From: Allolobophora icterica
Taxonomy: Eukaryota; Annelida; Clitellata; Crassiclitellata; Lumbricidae
DNA length: 64,000 bases
Direction: 5' to 3'
NCBI GenBank assembly: GCA_963556255.1
Contig: OY744616.1
Coordinates: forward strand, 12,684,054-12,748,053
Shown here: positions 9,766 through 41,560 of the stretch, piece after piece
Position numbering within the stretch: position 1 is the stretch's first letter
Layout of the letters: each line of letters starts with the position of its first letter
Program-made: the position numbers and the translations under genes
The notes under the pieces: model-generated
Seen by the model: only the letters and a program-made list of their open reading frames with translations
The model's database searches: none
Told to the model about the DNA's origin: nothing

Positions 9766-12200
9766 TGATGATGGACAAAAGGGATGACAGCTTAATGTTG
9801 ACCTCTAGTTTTTGTTTGAGAATGAAACTGACTAATATCAATTGACACATACTGTTTTGCACCTAGTTTAATAGCAGCCATTATGCGACACCTTGGACAT
9901 CCATACAACTACATTAATTTCTAAAACAGTTTGTCCTGTGAACTTTTTTGTACAAATCTATTAATGTTCTGCTGTAAATGTAAAATCTCAATACATTACT
10001 GGGTAATATCAGTGTTCAAATAAAAAAAGTGGAACTGTTCTGCAGCCCATGTTCATAGACTCTTTGGATACATAACTTCAGGGAACATCCCATTCTGGTT
10101 TTGAATTGCACAAACTGCCTTAAAACTGTTTAGACTAGAATGCTCTGATGTTTACGGTCACAGCTGCTGGTCAGAGTGATTACCTAAATATACAAGCACG
10201 GTCAAGATTACACTCCATGGAATGCCAGTCCATCATGTGCTAGCTCAGCCCTCCAGCCTTTAAGCGTCTGTAAAGGAGTATTAATCTGGATCTGGACCTC
10301 AAGAAGTTAGAAGAAACTAAATGGATCCCCTTGCCAAAATGGTGGAATCTGAACTGCAGTGGATGAAATTCTGACCATACATGTCCTGGAGACAAGCCCA
10401 GAACAGAGACAGCTGGGAAAGTGCTGTTTAAACGGCAACACTTGAGATATAAAAGCAGCAGTATTGGTAGTTACCAAGTTAATGATGATTATGAAAGAAA
10501 AATGCCAATGCAAGATGAGAGGTGAAACAGAGGCTCCAGCTGTTCGACTGCTGTGGTCCTTTTGCACCTTGCATGAAAGATACACCCAAAAGTTGACAAC
10601 CTTTTTCTTGTATTATGAGCACTCTAGTCATATCAGTATCTCCTATTACCAGACATTAGACCGTACCATCAAACCAAACCACAAGAAAATCTTTAAACAT
10701 CAATAACACAACCGAAACAGACACTCAGAGGACAAAATCTCTTGAGGTTCAATAATTCGTGTACATGCACACAATACAAAACAAACGAACTCAAGAAATT
10801 AATTGAGATTATTTTTACAGTGAGATGGCTAAGTTGGGCGTTATTAATTATGGCCATCTAGTGTGCACACAGCACTTTGTCATAGGCCTAGAGAACACAG
10901 TTTCAATTGAAGCCATTCACTTGAAAAGACAACCTAAAAATTGTTTAAAAACTGTTGCCACGTCACACTCCAACGGTAACCATAACACGTGTAGTTACAG
11001 ATTTATACCCTTCACAAGACCAAGACTATAATCACAGGTAATATTTATATCCACAGGTTGATCTGTGCATTAGCCTAAACAGACAGAATCGTAATCTCCA
11101 AACTTCTCAAGTGCTACTCTGAAGCTAAGTTTACTCGTCAGTTTACTCACGAGCGCTGTGTCATATCAGAGGGGTTGTCCAGAGATGTTAAGTGAAGATC
11201 GGAGTCCGGTTGCTGGATAGACCAGAAGGAGGAGGCAGAGAAGCTGCTAAGGTGGGCTTCATTGAGGACGAGAGTTTGGAAGGCACAGGATCGGATGGAT
11301 TAGGGTAGGAATTCTTCAAGAGGAAGGACGTTAATTTGGAGTTAAAAGCCTGTTGGGGAGATAAGTGGAGGAGCTCGAGGTAGGTAATGGTGGGCGAGCA
11401 GCAGTATTGGTCGAGGAACTGAGAATGACAGCACCATCACTTGTTAAATTTTCTTATTTTATTACCACTAATCGATGCAATAACATTAAAATTAGGTGCT
11501 TTCTGTGAGGTGGACAACCCTTGGGTTTTTTTTACCACTGTTCTTATGCCAGCATCTCTGGGACTGGCATAACGGATACAAATGCTTTCTTACACTATTG
11601 CCTTGGGACTTGATTCATCTTGAGACATTTTTTCGAAGACTTGATCGTTACAAAACTAAGAAAACAGAAAACGTCAACAAAGAACATGTGACAATTGAAA
11701 GTGCACCCAAATATCTTTGGAAACATGAAAACGTGAATCTACGCAAACAAGTGGAATGCTAGAATGCACTTAACCTTCCACCACTCAAAATATTACAATG
11801 GTTCGCTGTTTAAACCTAAAAATCGTTTGCCAAAGTAAACCAAACCCATTTTTGTGATGGCTTAAAGTTTTCAATATAAACCAGAACTTCACAGTACCAT
11901 CAAATAAACCAGAACTTTACAGTACCATCAAATAAACCAGCACTTTACAGTACCATCAAACCAAATCAGAAGAAGGTAATATACTGATTTAAACTCATTT
12001 AAAACACAGATCTGTTCTAAAGAATTTGTCTTTAACAGTTTAAGGTGTAAAATCTACCTCGAGATAAACAGGTTTACAATTGCACTATAAAGACATTAAA
12101 GACTATCTACAAACAGACATCATCTTTGAGGCTAATCTAACGTTACAGGTTAAATTTACTTCTCAAATTTACAAATGTACAACTGATTTACAAAACTATA
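9766..12200. other. Region 3' of RAB4, largely unassigned
   Basis: No host exon was recognised on either strand. A dispersed-repeat fragment at about 11087-11165 matches fragments near 43.93, 47.75 and 21.30 kb (shared TCCAAACTTC, AAGC, and an ending near GAGCGCTG). A three-copy ~31-bp tandem repeat (AACCAGAACTTTACAGTACC) lies at 11874-11962. The stretch 11160-11420 is purine-rich and GC-richer than its surroundings, without a recognisable product. Confidence 0.4.
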
Positions 12201-12299
12201 GTGAGAAAGAATAATCTATTTCAACAAAGTTGAGTTTTATCTAATTATCTTCAGATATGAATTCTTAAAATGCATTTTTTCATCGAGCAACTTTTGAAA

Positions 12300-12305
12300 T
12301 TTATT
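12300..12305 (-). terminator. Possible RAB4 polyadenylation signal
   Basis: On the minus strand this reads AATAAA, about 400 bases after the RAB4 stop codon. It is a plausible signal, but AT-rich DNA yields such hexamers by chance. Confidence 0.3.
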
Positions 12306-12703
12306 TGCTGTGAATTTAGTCCATTTTAAAGCAATTTCCCAAACAGTTTGAATTTTCAGGCAATTCATTATCAGAAAAGGCCAAATTTTATTAAAACACT
12401 GTCCAAAAAGTAATAGACCAAGAGATTTCACCGCATAAGCTTTCCTGTCACACTTTGGTCAATAGCGTGATACAATGAAACATTTCAAAAACTTCTCATT
12501 GTTTACATTACAAAACCTTATTGTTTACATTACAACCGACATAGACGTAATCAGACGTGATCAGTTACGTAATGACCCTTCAGTGCCATTCATGAGGACT
12601 GTGAATGAATAAGAAACATTTAAACCATTTTCCAATAACTTTGGAAAGACTATGAGTTCAGACGGTCATACGAGGGCAATTCCATGCAGTACAAACGTTA
12701 TCC

Positions 12704-18191
<5,488 letters not shown>

Positions 18192-18690
18192 GTCCAAGAA
18201 ATCTAAATAACCGCTGGAACTGCAAATCTGTTTTCACAGAAATAAACAAAATTGCGCATGGAATATGATTTCTAGATTCAATACGACATCTAATGACGCA
18301 ATCTGTGTTGGTTGCCATCTGGCGGTTGAATGATATAATTAATCCATGAGCTTTCGTTAATATTCCTTATATTACCCCGTGAAATAGAGACCTCGAAGGC
18401 CTTGTAGTTTAACGGGCTCCTGTAAAGTTTGAGGTGTTTTATATTGGAATGGACTAAATTTTTACATGACTTTGTAACTTCCAACTCATCCTCAAGCTAT
18501 GTGCCATTTCTGAATTGTGGCTGTCGTTTGGTTAACTTGTGCTTAATTAAATTCAAGTTTAAAACTTTTTAACCAGACTAATGTACCTATAAGGATTTTT
18601 GCTGGCACAGAGGTGTAATATTGAATGGCGAATTACTTCGCTTTATACTTTACCTCTCCTGCTATGTTTGCAAGATTATCAAGCGAGTGT

Positions 18691-18840
18691 AGATGGATGG
18701 ATTGCAGTGATGGATAGGAGGATGGACTGTCATGATGGATAGGTCAATGGATTGTAGTGACGGATAGGAGGATGGATTGTAGTGACGGATAGGTCAATGG
18801 ACTGAAGTGAAGGATAGGTGGATGCACTGTAGTGCAGGGA
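18691..18840. repeat. ~28-bp minisatellite upstream of RAB4
   Basis: About six copies of a unit like GGATGGATTGTAGTGACGGA followed by TAGGAG or TAGGTCAA. Copies differ at several positions, so the array is fairly old. Confidence 0.75.
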
Positions 18841-19839
18841 TAAGAAATATATGTACAGTTTATCCTAGTAGTTTATTCTGCTAAAACTTTGGAAAGGATA
18901 TGGTTTAGTGATTGTCTCCAAGAGTTGGCCTTTTAAAAAATTCTGAGTACAGAATTTTCCGAGTGCCCACCTACAGTCCATGCTGTGTATTCATATATCA
19001 CGATGTTGCTTCGTGATTTAGACTGCCCTGAACGGGTGCTATATAAATGTCCCTTGATAATAATAAGATAAAGCTATGAAATTCTTGCACGTTTCTCTCC
19101 ATCTAACAATTGTTAGCTTAACACTTTACGAAAAGCGTGAATTTAACCGTCGTTAAAGGGTTGAAGCACCCAAACTGGTAAGTTATTTACCATTATAATC
19201 ATCCAACCTTTCATTTAAGACAATTCAAGTAGTTCACATAGTTAATAATCAGCTCCTTCCTCTGCAAGACCATCAAACTCACACTATGTTGAACCTATAT
19301 CCACTGCCAACATGCCCATATGGAGACTATAAGGGAGCCATATTCTTACGTGGGACCCTTACTTACACAGCCCACGTTAGTTATATAAAACGTTCATGGG
19401 TCTGCCTGCAGAGTCAATTTCAGATATTCACACTAAATGCTTCTTCTTACAGCACTGACACTACTGTTACTGAACAGCAAAGCCCTCGAGTTCCACAATA
19501 TTTCTTTAATATTGAAGTCTTTCTTAGTAACCTACGATTATCTTAAGTCAGACGACTTTCACCTCTGGCTAAGTCTAAACTAGAATGGGTGAACTGTGCC
19601 AACTCAGCCCGTAATCACTTAGGAATTTGGTAGATGGGAGTTTAAGAAAGGTATCTTGTTGTTGGAATGTTGTCTTCTGTTTGAACTTCGTTTTAAAGAC
19701 ACATTACTCTCAGTCGGAACAAGGAATTTTCTGTATAAAAAGAAATTAAAAAACACAACGTGTTACCTTTTTAACCTTCTATCACAGCAGTCATATCTAA
19801 TTTCATAGTACTATTATACAATACAATACAACTGCAGTT

Positions 19840-20040
19840 TGAAATTGCCGTCCTTCCAAAGTTCAGAAGTGCACACACAGCTATATACGACAGAACATTG
19901 ACGGCACTGAGCAACTATGAGTGAAGGACTTTCTCGAGGTCCCTACAGAGCAACCGTCTCAATGGAGGCTCGAACTCTAACTCTCTGCATTACAGGCCAA
20001 GCGCTCTAACAAATCAGCTACCATGCTCCATATAGTGTGA
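19840..20040 (-). repeat. tRNA-headed SINE
   Basis: Read on the minus strand from about 20037, it starts with a tRNA-like module: an A-box-like TAGCTGATTTGTTAGAGCGC and a B-box-like GAGTTCGAGCC. The body contains a GAGAAAGTCCTTCACTCATA-like segment. The same body occurs at 36.56-36.76 kb (+) and 63.45-63.69 kb (-), so it is a dispersed family. Confidence 0.7.
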
Positions 20041-20479
20041 CATTGCATCCTGATAGTCTGTATCGCAGGCAGCCATGTTCATTGGGCCAACAGTTGGCCC
20101 GCATTGTGTTAGTGGTGGTAAGCTAAGGGCCCAGTCGGTGTCCAATGAACATCGTTGTCAGGGATGTCATGTTAAACCTCTGTTGCCATCATCCAAATGG
20201 CTGCAATTCACACTAAATACCGAACATTAACACGAATACTAAATTTCTGTGTCCTGGAAGCTAAGTTATGATAACCAGCTATGAACTCTGAATCACCAGT
20301 TAACCAACCAAACTCCACGCAACTCATCCACCAGCTTCTATGTCTCCCAGTCAATTACCAGCTAAAAACACTGTTTAGTACCTTTTTGAGGTTCAAAAAG
20401 GCGCTAAATAAATATATACAAATAGTCAGACATTCATACATACATACATATCCCCACCATCGTGCCTATATGTGATACG

Positions 20480-20590
20480 TAAAATGTGCTATATTAAGTG
20501 TCTTGATACGCACATACACGCATACACGTATGTACTCGTATACATACATACAATGTCATACATGCATACACACATACATACACACTATCT
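20480..20590. repeat. SINE/LINE 3' end with CATA-type tail
   Basis: The sequence AATGTGCTATATTAAGTGTC leads into ACATAC/CATACA simple repeats. The same GTGCTATAT...TCTxGATAC motif precedes CATA/TGTA runs elsewhere in the window, so the microsatellite is the tail of a retroposon. Confidence 0.55.
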
Positions 20591-21297
20591 GTCTGTGAAC
20601 CAGTGACACGTTGAACTCAGCAAGGACTGGATTCAATCTTACAAAACTAATCGTAGCTCTTGAAAACATCTGAACAATTTATGTAGTGTTACAGCTTCGA
20701 GTACAGTAGAACACTCAAAGGCTTCGACAGAAACAAGACAACTGCAGACCACGCACAGCTGCCAAGACAATCTATACGTACAGCAATCATTAAAAAACAA
20801 GATTATTCCAGTTGTAATAACACAACTGTTCTTTGCATATAGATACATCTTATTGCACCCTCAGAGGCATTTACTAAGCACAAAGTATGCAGCACATACT
20901 CTTTTACCAAGGCAAAGACATTATTAGATACACGGCTTGTCATACTAGCGGTAGGCAGCCAAGTTAATATACACTGCAAACGCTTCTGTATAATACCTGG
21001 ATATAAATCCTATAGTTACCTGAACTTATAAAACAACCCACTTCCTGTTAACATTCATTGTCAATTGACGTCATTAAACACAAGAGAATTAAACGCAAGC
21101 GCATATATAGAATTCAAATTGCATGCAATTTTGAAAAATATTAGATGTCATTTCAGGAAACCTACGATATTAAACCACAGTTTACCTTCTCCGATACAAA
21201 TGCGAACACATATGCAGCATTGAAAATAGATCTGAAGTAATGGCAATGCTGTAAAACACTTCAATGTTATGGTAATACAATGAGTTTACACAGCATA

Positions 21298-21386
21298 ATG
21301 TAATGTAAATCTCAGAAATCTCTCAGCGCCACACAAAAGCCACATCAGAGAAATCAGCTTATACACCGGCGCTATATCAAATCAAG
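21298..21386 (+). repeat. Dispersed short repeat ending in GCGCTATATCAAAT
   Basis: It shares ATCTC, CAGCGCCACA, AAAGCCA and a final GGCGCTATAT with fragments at 11.09, 43.93 and 47.75 kb. It carries an AGCGCC...GGCGCT stem like the LINE/SINE 3' stem-loop described in the findings. Confidence 0.5.
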
Positions 21387-21392
21387 TCCGCG

Positions 21393-21536
21393 ATGGCCAG
21401 GTTTTTTGGTCTGTTCCAGCGCCAGGTCAGAATCCGGGAGGTCAAGTCGAGGAGACAGCATGATGCTACGGTGGAAATCGTTGATGATAATGGTCGTGCT
21501 CCTATAGAATCGGCACAGAGGTACACAACTGTCTAG
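21393..21536 (+). CDS. Possible first coding exon, unidentified protein
   Basis: A 47-codon frame starts with a good Kozak context (GCGATGG) and encodes MARFFGLFQRQVRIREVKSR, then a segment rich in Asp/Glu, VEIVDDNGRAPIES. Codon use is GC-leaning at third positions, unlike the surrounding AT-rich DNA. A plausible splice donor (AGAG|GTACAC) follows position 21520, so the exon may end there rather than at the TAG (21534-21536). It would be divergent from RAB4. I do not recognise the protein and found no further exon downstream on the plus strand, so this may be chance or a gene fragment. Confidence 0.3.
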   Translation: MARFFGLFQRQVRIREVKSRRQHDATVEIVDDNGRAPIESAQRYTTV

Positions 21537-21539
21537 GGC

Positions 21540-22380
21540 GCACTTAACAAGAAGTGGCCATCAAAAGAAGACATCTGGCATTCTTTGTACAGAACAATAA
21601 TTAGACATATGGCATTCCATAAAACAAACCATCAGAAAAATGGTTTATCACGAGAGACAACTCATACGTATGGCCAACCTTCTGGTACAAAACTCGACGA
21701 AAAAGCACAGCTTAACCGAAAAGCTCTGAGCGTCACGTGACCTGTCAAACATACGGCATAATAATAACCAAGACACTAAAAATACCACAAAAGTATGCCA
21801 TAACTCGAACAATACTTGATTCTCGTCAGAAATATGGTCCATGTACAATACTAACGCAATTCTAACACCACAGCCTATCAGAGCTACGGCATGTGCCACA
21901 AGAGACACAAAGCTTCACAAGTCAGTCTAAAAAATTCATTGTCTCAGAACTCTAAGACCACTTTAGTTAGCAGAAGCACCTTTGAGAGGTTGTTTACAGG
22001 TGCTATAAAAATGCCCAGACACATAATCGCAAGCAAGCAAAGATACAAACACGCGTACAAAATGAGTGGTTAGCCACAATGGACACACATTACATCACGT
22101 TCTAGTACAAACCGTACAAAATATTACTAAGACTAAAGAGGAAACCACAGTGTTGAGACAACAGAACAGACTTTTTCCTATGCCTCTAGGAAGATTTTGA
22201 AAGGATGCCCCTGACTTTATAAAATCTCCTCCCTAAAATATACTTCTCAACTAATCTTAACTCCTCAGGGGATCGCTTCTACCTTAGGTAAAAATAATAA
22301 TTATAATAATAAAATAATTCAAGAAGTAGGAACAAATATATTGACACAGGCTTAAAAATACACTATGGTATATCTTGTTC
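21540..22380. other. Intergenic, nothing recognised
   Basis: AT-rich DNA with repeated short phrases such as CATATGGCAT and AAACATACGGCAT at 21600-21890. No coding signal can be supported. Confidence 0.4.
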
Positions 22381-22388
22381 ATTTTGCC

Positions 22389-22824
22389 CAGGCCCGCTGA
22401 CAGAAATTCCGGGCCCCTAGGCACAGCAGTCACGGGCCCCTAGACAGAGCAGTCGCGGGCCCATAGGCAGAGTAGTCACGGGCCTCTGAACTAACTTTAG
22501 GCTTTATATAAATATAATATCGTACGGTCGTACGAAAAATAAAAAAAACACAAATTGAAACAATGAAAGTGGGGGTGCGACCGTACGATATCATATATAT
22601 ATATATATATATATATATACAACTATGCTTTAATTCAGATGCTTGAAGTTTAAAGTGATTGTAGTTAAGTGTCAGATAATATATTTAAATAGGCATAAAT
22701 CATAAACTTTGTATAACTGATTATAATATTTTTCATAAGTTGATGGCGGGCCCGGCCCGGGCCCCTAAAAATCGCCGGGCCACTGGGCATTTGCCCCCCT
22801 TGCCCCTCCCTCTCGGCAGGCCTG
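22389..22824. mobile_element. Non-autonomous hAT-type element, 436 bp
   Basis: Terminal inverted repeats match CAGGCC(C/T)GC(T/C)GA on both ends. The element is flanked by perfect 8-base duplications ATTTTGCC (22381-22388 and 22825-22832). Eight-base target duplications with CAG-type termini are the hAT signature. Subterminal sequence holds four GGGCCC-type direct repeats on the left and GGGCCCGGCCCGGGCCCC on the right. The middle has an inverted pair around TCGTACG and a (TA)n run at 22590-22619. There is no transposase frame. Confidence 0.9.
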
Positions 22825-22832
22825 ATTTTGCC

Positions 22833-23170
22833 TCATTTGCCCAAGTACAATCTTCAAAGCCATCAGTAAATAAGTAAGCCATTTATAAGTGAGCTGGATA
22901 AAAAGGCATAAAATTACAAGCGGATTCCATGCACCAGCAACCAATTAAGCAAATTCTGTTTCACTTCTAGAAAACATTCTGTTTAACACTGCAACGACGA
23001 GCTGCACTGGTTTCCCAGTCACTTTTAGTACACACTCATCGTTAACGTGTTAAGCAACATCTACAATACAGTGAATTCATCAAGGGCATTTCAGACCTTT
23101 TGGCCAAAAAACGGTAATGGCTGAACCAGTACACTATATGAAAGACAAATGCATTTTGGACGTACAAGCA
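22833..23170. other. Intergenic, nothing recognised
   Basis: AT-rich sequence between the hAT-type element and the 28-bp minisatellite. No repeat relation or coding signal was seen. Confidence 0.35.
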
Positions 23171-23177
23171 GTCTACT

Positions 23178-23393
23178 GTAACCAGTAACCTTAATTTACG
23201 TAATCGTAACTAGTAACCTTCATTTACGTAATCGTAACCAGTAACCTTCATTTACGTAATCGTAACCAGTAACCTTCATTTACGTAATCGTAACCAGTAA
23301 CCTTCATTTACGTAATCGTAACCAGTAACCTTCATTTACGTAATCGTAACCAGTAACCTTCATTTACGTAATCGTAATCGTAACCTTAATTTA
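23178..23393. repeat. 28-bp minisatellite, about eight copies
   Basis: The unit GTAACCAGTAACCTTCATTT plus ACGTAATC repeats head to tail without spacers. Central copies are identical, and variation is confined to the first two and the last. That pattern is typical of an array expanded by slippage or unequal exchange. There are no unique spacers, so it is not a CRISPR array. Confidence 0.95.
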
Positions 23394-23399
23394 CAGGAT

Positions 23400-25400
23400 A
23401 AAGACAATTCCCAATCACACAGACGACATTAAAACGATTCTTAAACGAGGAACACACATCACAGCAGCGTTGGAATGTAATCGGTCAAAAGCTGATGAGG
23501 AAATGTTGCTGATCCAACATGTTACATCACGTACACCTACGGAACACATCGAATCAATAACCTGTACGACACGATTTAAATAATAAATACAAAAAGATTT
23601 CTGGCTGGAAATAAAAACGCTTTAATTCAATGTTGAATCTTCTAAGGCAAGAAAAGCCTCCAAGTGTAACAGCCATCAAGAGCATGTACAAGTTCACTTT
23701 CATCCAAACAGGAGACTTCTACAGCCCACAGTCATAAAGAGCCACAAACCAAATGATAGCCACTTTGAAGTCAAAGAACAGTTCGTAATTTGTCAGGGAG
23801 ATAAAGTCACGAATAAGCAGAAATAAAAATGACTGCAACTCAGACAGCATGCAACGAAAACATTTTAAATCCACCCAAAAACAATAACCAAACAGAACAC
23901 AGGCAACAAAATAAAAACTCGCTATGATTGGACACGCTTAACCAAAGAAACCCTCAAGACGCAGCCTTCTCTGTCGCCACAATCGAACCTTGGCAATGCA
24001 GATTACATCAGATTACGCAGTTTACAATTACATCCGTAACCTAAAACTTTGTCGTTGCAGCTCAGTCCAGATTTTACTATTTACATCACTGTATTAAATC
24101 TTAGTTCTTAAAAAAATCTACAGAAATAGCAAGAGAAATTATACAAATGATTTAATAAATGTACATGTTCAACAGTGTTAAATTCTATTTATATCAGACA
24201 TCGGATAAAAAATATACATATATACACTGTTCTTCTAAATATGGTGTTGATTGACACCATTAACTGATGCAGAGAAGCGCAAAACGAACGAACTGCAGCA
24301 ACATCTCTCGGACGTGAAACAGCCAATTTATATCACACACACACACACTAATGTCCAGATTTACTTAGCATTGCCCTTGTGTTCACTTACATCAAACTTA
24401 CAGAGCGCAAAAACGAGCACCATTATCATCTGAATTCTGAAGCAACAGTTATTATTAATAGTAAAACCTGTTACACACGCAAAGTCACAAGGAACCGCGA
24501 AACTCACGTTAAGCAAATGGATTCCACGTTAACTCCGCTTTAGAAAATAACTTCACTGCAACATAGCACTTAACACTGCTCACACAACATGACACAGTTT
24601 GCATCAACTGTAGGTTCAAGCTTAAATAACGCACAAAACCATTAGAAGAAATTTCATATCAATTAACTTTGACATACACGTAACTACACACAACTCAAAG
24701 GAAACTCTTCACAGTTGCGCCCATTCCAAAGTATATTCCAGGTTTTACAGGAATAAATTTTCATGCTTCACAAAAGTAAAAGTTTGCAAAGCTCTAGAAA
24801 AAGAAGACATCGATTCTTCTTGACAGATGCAAAATACACGTACTACAATTCTGGTAAGTTTGGGCCACTAAGCTAATCTATTAGCATGAGTTACTAAAAG
24901 TCTTACAATCTCTCTTCTGGCACACGCAGTCACCAGATTCTACACAAAACACATATCACAGCTGAAACTCACTCGAAACATCCGAATAAAATCCACAAAA
25001 AAATCTCTGTTATATAATTAATATGCAACAGATAACTGTCTAATTTACATCTGAAAAACTAACAGCGAAAGAAAGTATATCTACTGTGGTTGTTCAGTTG
25101 AATAAAAATAAAATTTTACAAAGCGTTCACATAAAACGACACACACTCACCTACACACACACATACAAAATTGAAACCATGGCTTCAGTAAGATAGCCAT
25201 AGCTAATTTCATGTATACTAAGATGTTCTTTTTATTTTCATTGACCTATACCTGTCTTAAAACTACATGGAATGCAGTAGGCCTACTAATGAACAATGTT
25301 GCCCCAACATGCCAACATAAATTACTGGCAAACCAGTCACAGCTAAATCCAGGTCAGAATCTCTATTTTTAGTGGCTCTCCCGTTTTTCAGTGCGACAAG
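23400..25400. other. Intergenic or 3' flank of PPP1R16, nothing recognised
   Basis: About 2 kb of AT-rich DNA without recognisable exons, tandem arrays or element ends. The far right part may include the PPP1R16 3' UTR: a minus-strand AATAAA lies at 25231-25236, but it is far (about 900 bases) from the stop codon. Confidence 0.35.
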
Positions 25401-25695
25401 GCGTGTTTCAGTAACGCCCTTTGTCAATAATCATCCGGTCATGGGTTTGACACCGGGTAACAACTCTGGAAAAGTTGTTCCTGCATGCATCTCTGTCACC
25501 AAGTAGTATAATTTCATACTCGCTTCAGCTGGAAAGCAAATGACAAGTCCTGCGACTCAACGGCTCCGCGTCTATAACCTTGGGATTCGTCCATTGCCGG
25601 CTTAAGCTCCACACACTAACTAACCATCTCAACTGTCTCAGGGAGGCTCCACGTTACAAGCCAAGTGCCCTAACCGATCGGCTACGATGCCCAAC
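25400..25695. repeat. Composite SINE sequence
   Basis: Positions 25400-25610 are a diverged copy of the SINE at 7.36-7.66 kb (shared GGTTTGAC, GTAACAACTCTGG, CTCTGTCACCAAGTAGTAT, CCTTGGGATT). Positions 25615-25690 are, on the minus strand, a tRNA-like module with TAGCCGATCGGTTAGGGCAC. The two parts are in opposite orientation, so either two SINEs are adjacent or the family is dimeric. Confidence 0.6.
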
Positions 25696-26146
25696 CAAAC
25701 AATAAAAATGATTTGTGTACCTTGTTCATAAAATATACTCAAAATTTCAGCGTAAAACAAAGCCACGTTAGAAGGAGACTTAACTCATGTTGCAACAGCT
25801 ATCGCTACAGTGAATTTCAATGCAACAGCATTTCATGAACACCTCCCGACAGCCAGACATCTGAAAGGGGCTTGGCAAGGTCTGTATCTATTCCGAGCCA
25901 CAGTCGTCATCTTACTCTTCAGTTATGCTCCTGGAGGTTTAAAAAAATAATTATGATAAAATTTCTAGCAATAGTACTATTCTGGCGTTCTCTGGCAGTT
26001 GTTTTAAACTTACATCTAACGCGCAATTTCAGTCGGTAGAGATACTGAGTATTCGTTATTAAAATAATAATAGCAAATTGAGCAACAAGTAACAACCTTG
26101 ATCGTTTTCTAGACCTTAGCAAAGCGACAGAACTGTTGAAATCTTG

Positions 26147-39373
<13,227 letters not shown>

Positions 39374-40700
39374 GGCTCAGGTCGCACACGATTCCGGCCA
39401 GCTGGAAATGGCTGAAGCGCTAAGTCAACCCCGGTGACTTATTTCTGGTTTAACGGTAGGAATAATAAAGTGCAGTTAACAGTTGCAATATGGCTCAAGT
39501 TTAGGAGATTTGACGATGATCGTATATATCCTGTCTGATGAAACCATTAAATGTACAAAGTATTCCCAGCCAGAAAGTAGCAGCGGTTGAAGAATCTTAG
39601 CAACTGTCGAGACTGGAAACCACGGTGAGCTGCTTTTGGTGCTACCAGTAGCTCCATTCGTTTGAAAACACCGATGAAACAGGTTGTGATAAGAAGCTGG
39701 CAGTAGTAGTCATGGGTATCACCCACATATGAAATGCAGCTTTGTTAAGTCAGCCACAAAGATACGGTCCAATGAAGTTGATGCGGTTGAATTAACCGAG
39801 GCAACAAAGGCAAATCCTTATTCCATGAAAACGGCCGAATTAATTGTCACCTTTATACCTGTAAACAAAGGCAATAACACGTTTGTCAAAAAACAAACTA
39901 AAATTTATGTTATAAATCGAAACACCAGCCATGAAACAAAATACTTAACAGTTATGCATACAACTACACAAAGAATTTGAAGTCACTGCAAATTAATCAT
40001 TACACACAATCTGTTTAAACTGCTTTTAACATAAGTAACACAGAATAAGGAGAGTGTAGAATTACAGAAAAGTATAAAAGGTACAGCCCATCATGTTCAC
40101 CACCACCCATTCCTTGATCGAATGTAACAAGAAGTCTGTGGACTACATGTGTGACTAAACAAAGTGGTCTTTAAGTGTTTTCCGAATACAGACCAGGAAA
40201 CTTTTTTGCTCTTTTTATCCGCCGGTAGAGCACACCCCACTCACGTTGACCTGAAACCAGTCCGTCTGTGCCCGTAACTTGTCGACTGATACAGTCGGCA
40301 ATCTGCTGAGGAAGATACAAGATGGCTGGTAACAGTGGATAGGGAGAATAAGAGCATGCAGTCCCTTCATTACGCCAACCTTACACCTTACACGGTACAA
40401 ATTAAACCTCCACAGGACACAGTAAGGTAGAACAAAATCACCTGCATGTATTTTTTTTAGCCATTCCTGCTAGAATTGCAAAGATACATGACACCTGTAC
40501 GTCATTACTTATAGCTCGTACCTGTGGCTTAAAAAAATCAAAAGCCTTGAGAAACCAGTTTAATCTAGGATTGTTATGTCATGATATTGCAAATAACAAA
40601 AATCAAGTAATCTATAATCTATATATATATATATAATTATACATAACAGGCTGACATATATAACAGGTTATATATATACATATATAAATATATAATTATA
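39374..40700. other. 5' flank of PPP1R16, unassigned
   Basis: This should hold the promoter. I see no TATA box at a convincing distance and no coding signal. The (TA)-rich run at 40620-40700 is simple sequence. Confidence 0.35.
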
Positions 40701-40729
40701 CATAATTGGCTAAGACATGTCCTTGTGTA

Positions 40730-40950
40730 GCCATGGCAACTGGCAAAAAGGTATGGAATGCGCTGCTCGTCAAACTCCTTGTTTTGGATATTTCTATCGA
40801 AAGCTTCAAGGAGAACTTAAAGACTTACGTGTTCATATCACCTGACTATGCAAGCCCAGCTACTACTACCGCATTCGATGTGTATTCAGCTATGTTTACT
40901 TACACCTTGTAAATCTTCTTATAACAAAAAATAATAATAATAGTTGCTGA
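40730..40950 (+). pseudogene. LINE reverse transcriptase C-terminal fragment
   Basis: The frame holds KVWNALLVKLLVLDISIESF then KENLKTYVF, a degraded form of the WN(S/A)LP...SFKxxLKTxLF block that ends CR1/L2-type reverse transcriptases. It then runs into AT-rich sequence with an (ATA)n tail near 40.94 kb. The fragment is too short for clade assignment. Confidence 0.55.
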
Positions 40951-41458
40951 ATTGGGTCACCGTATGGCCACCATTTCTGGTAACCCGCATGAGTCATAAC
41001 ATCTTTTCCAACGCCTTCTATTTGCACTTGCTCTCAGCATTGCAATGCAGAGGCTTTCAGAGGGACGTTTGTTGACCTCCGTGGGGATGAGAACCAATAG
41101 TTTTAGAAGTATTTTTCGCTCATGAAAAAATTATTAATAATAATAATTAATAATAACAATTGATAATAATAATTACTACTACTAATAATAATTAGTAATC
41201 ATAATAATAACAGTAATCTGCTCCAGCACCTATCCAACACCCTTCAAATAGGAAGCGCCCTGTCTGTTTTGAGTACTTTGGACTGGAACAATCAGAAGAC
41301 GGATGGCAACCCCAAACTAAATGACAGTTCATAGACACAGTTAGCTGAAAATAGTCAATTTACTCATTAGCAGTCCGTCTATGAGTTTGTTGGCTTTATG
41401 AAGAAATAAATCATTATTAATAAAAATAATAACAAATTATAACAACAACAGTAACAAT

Positions 41459-41462
41459 AATA

Positions 41463-41513
<51 letters not shown>

Positions 41514-41560
41514 GTGGTGGTGATGATGATGATGATCATAATAATAATAATAATAACGAT
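41459..41560. repeat. (ATG)n microsatellite
   Basis: An uninterrupted ATG run with a short GTG interruption, then ATA units. It explains the His-, Met- or Ile-rich open frames here. Confidence 0.95.

Larger units (their letters stand above)
18192..21290. other. Upstream region of RAB4, mostly unassigned
   Basis: This should contain the RAB4 promoter and 5' UTR, but I cannot place a TATA box or start site. A six-copy ~28-bp minisatellite is at 18691-18840 (listed separately). A LINE/SINE 3' end (GGTGCTATATAAATG) is near 19028. A SINE is at 19.84-20.04 kb. No second gene is visible. Confidence 0.4.

Noticed and set aside
23178..23393. CRISPR-like array
   Set aside because: The 28-bp units are contiguous without spacers, and the genome is eukaryotic.
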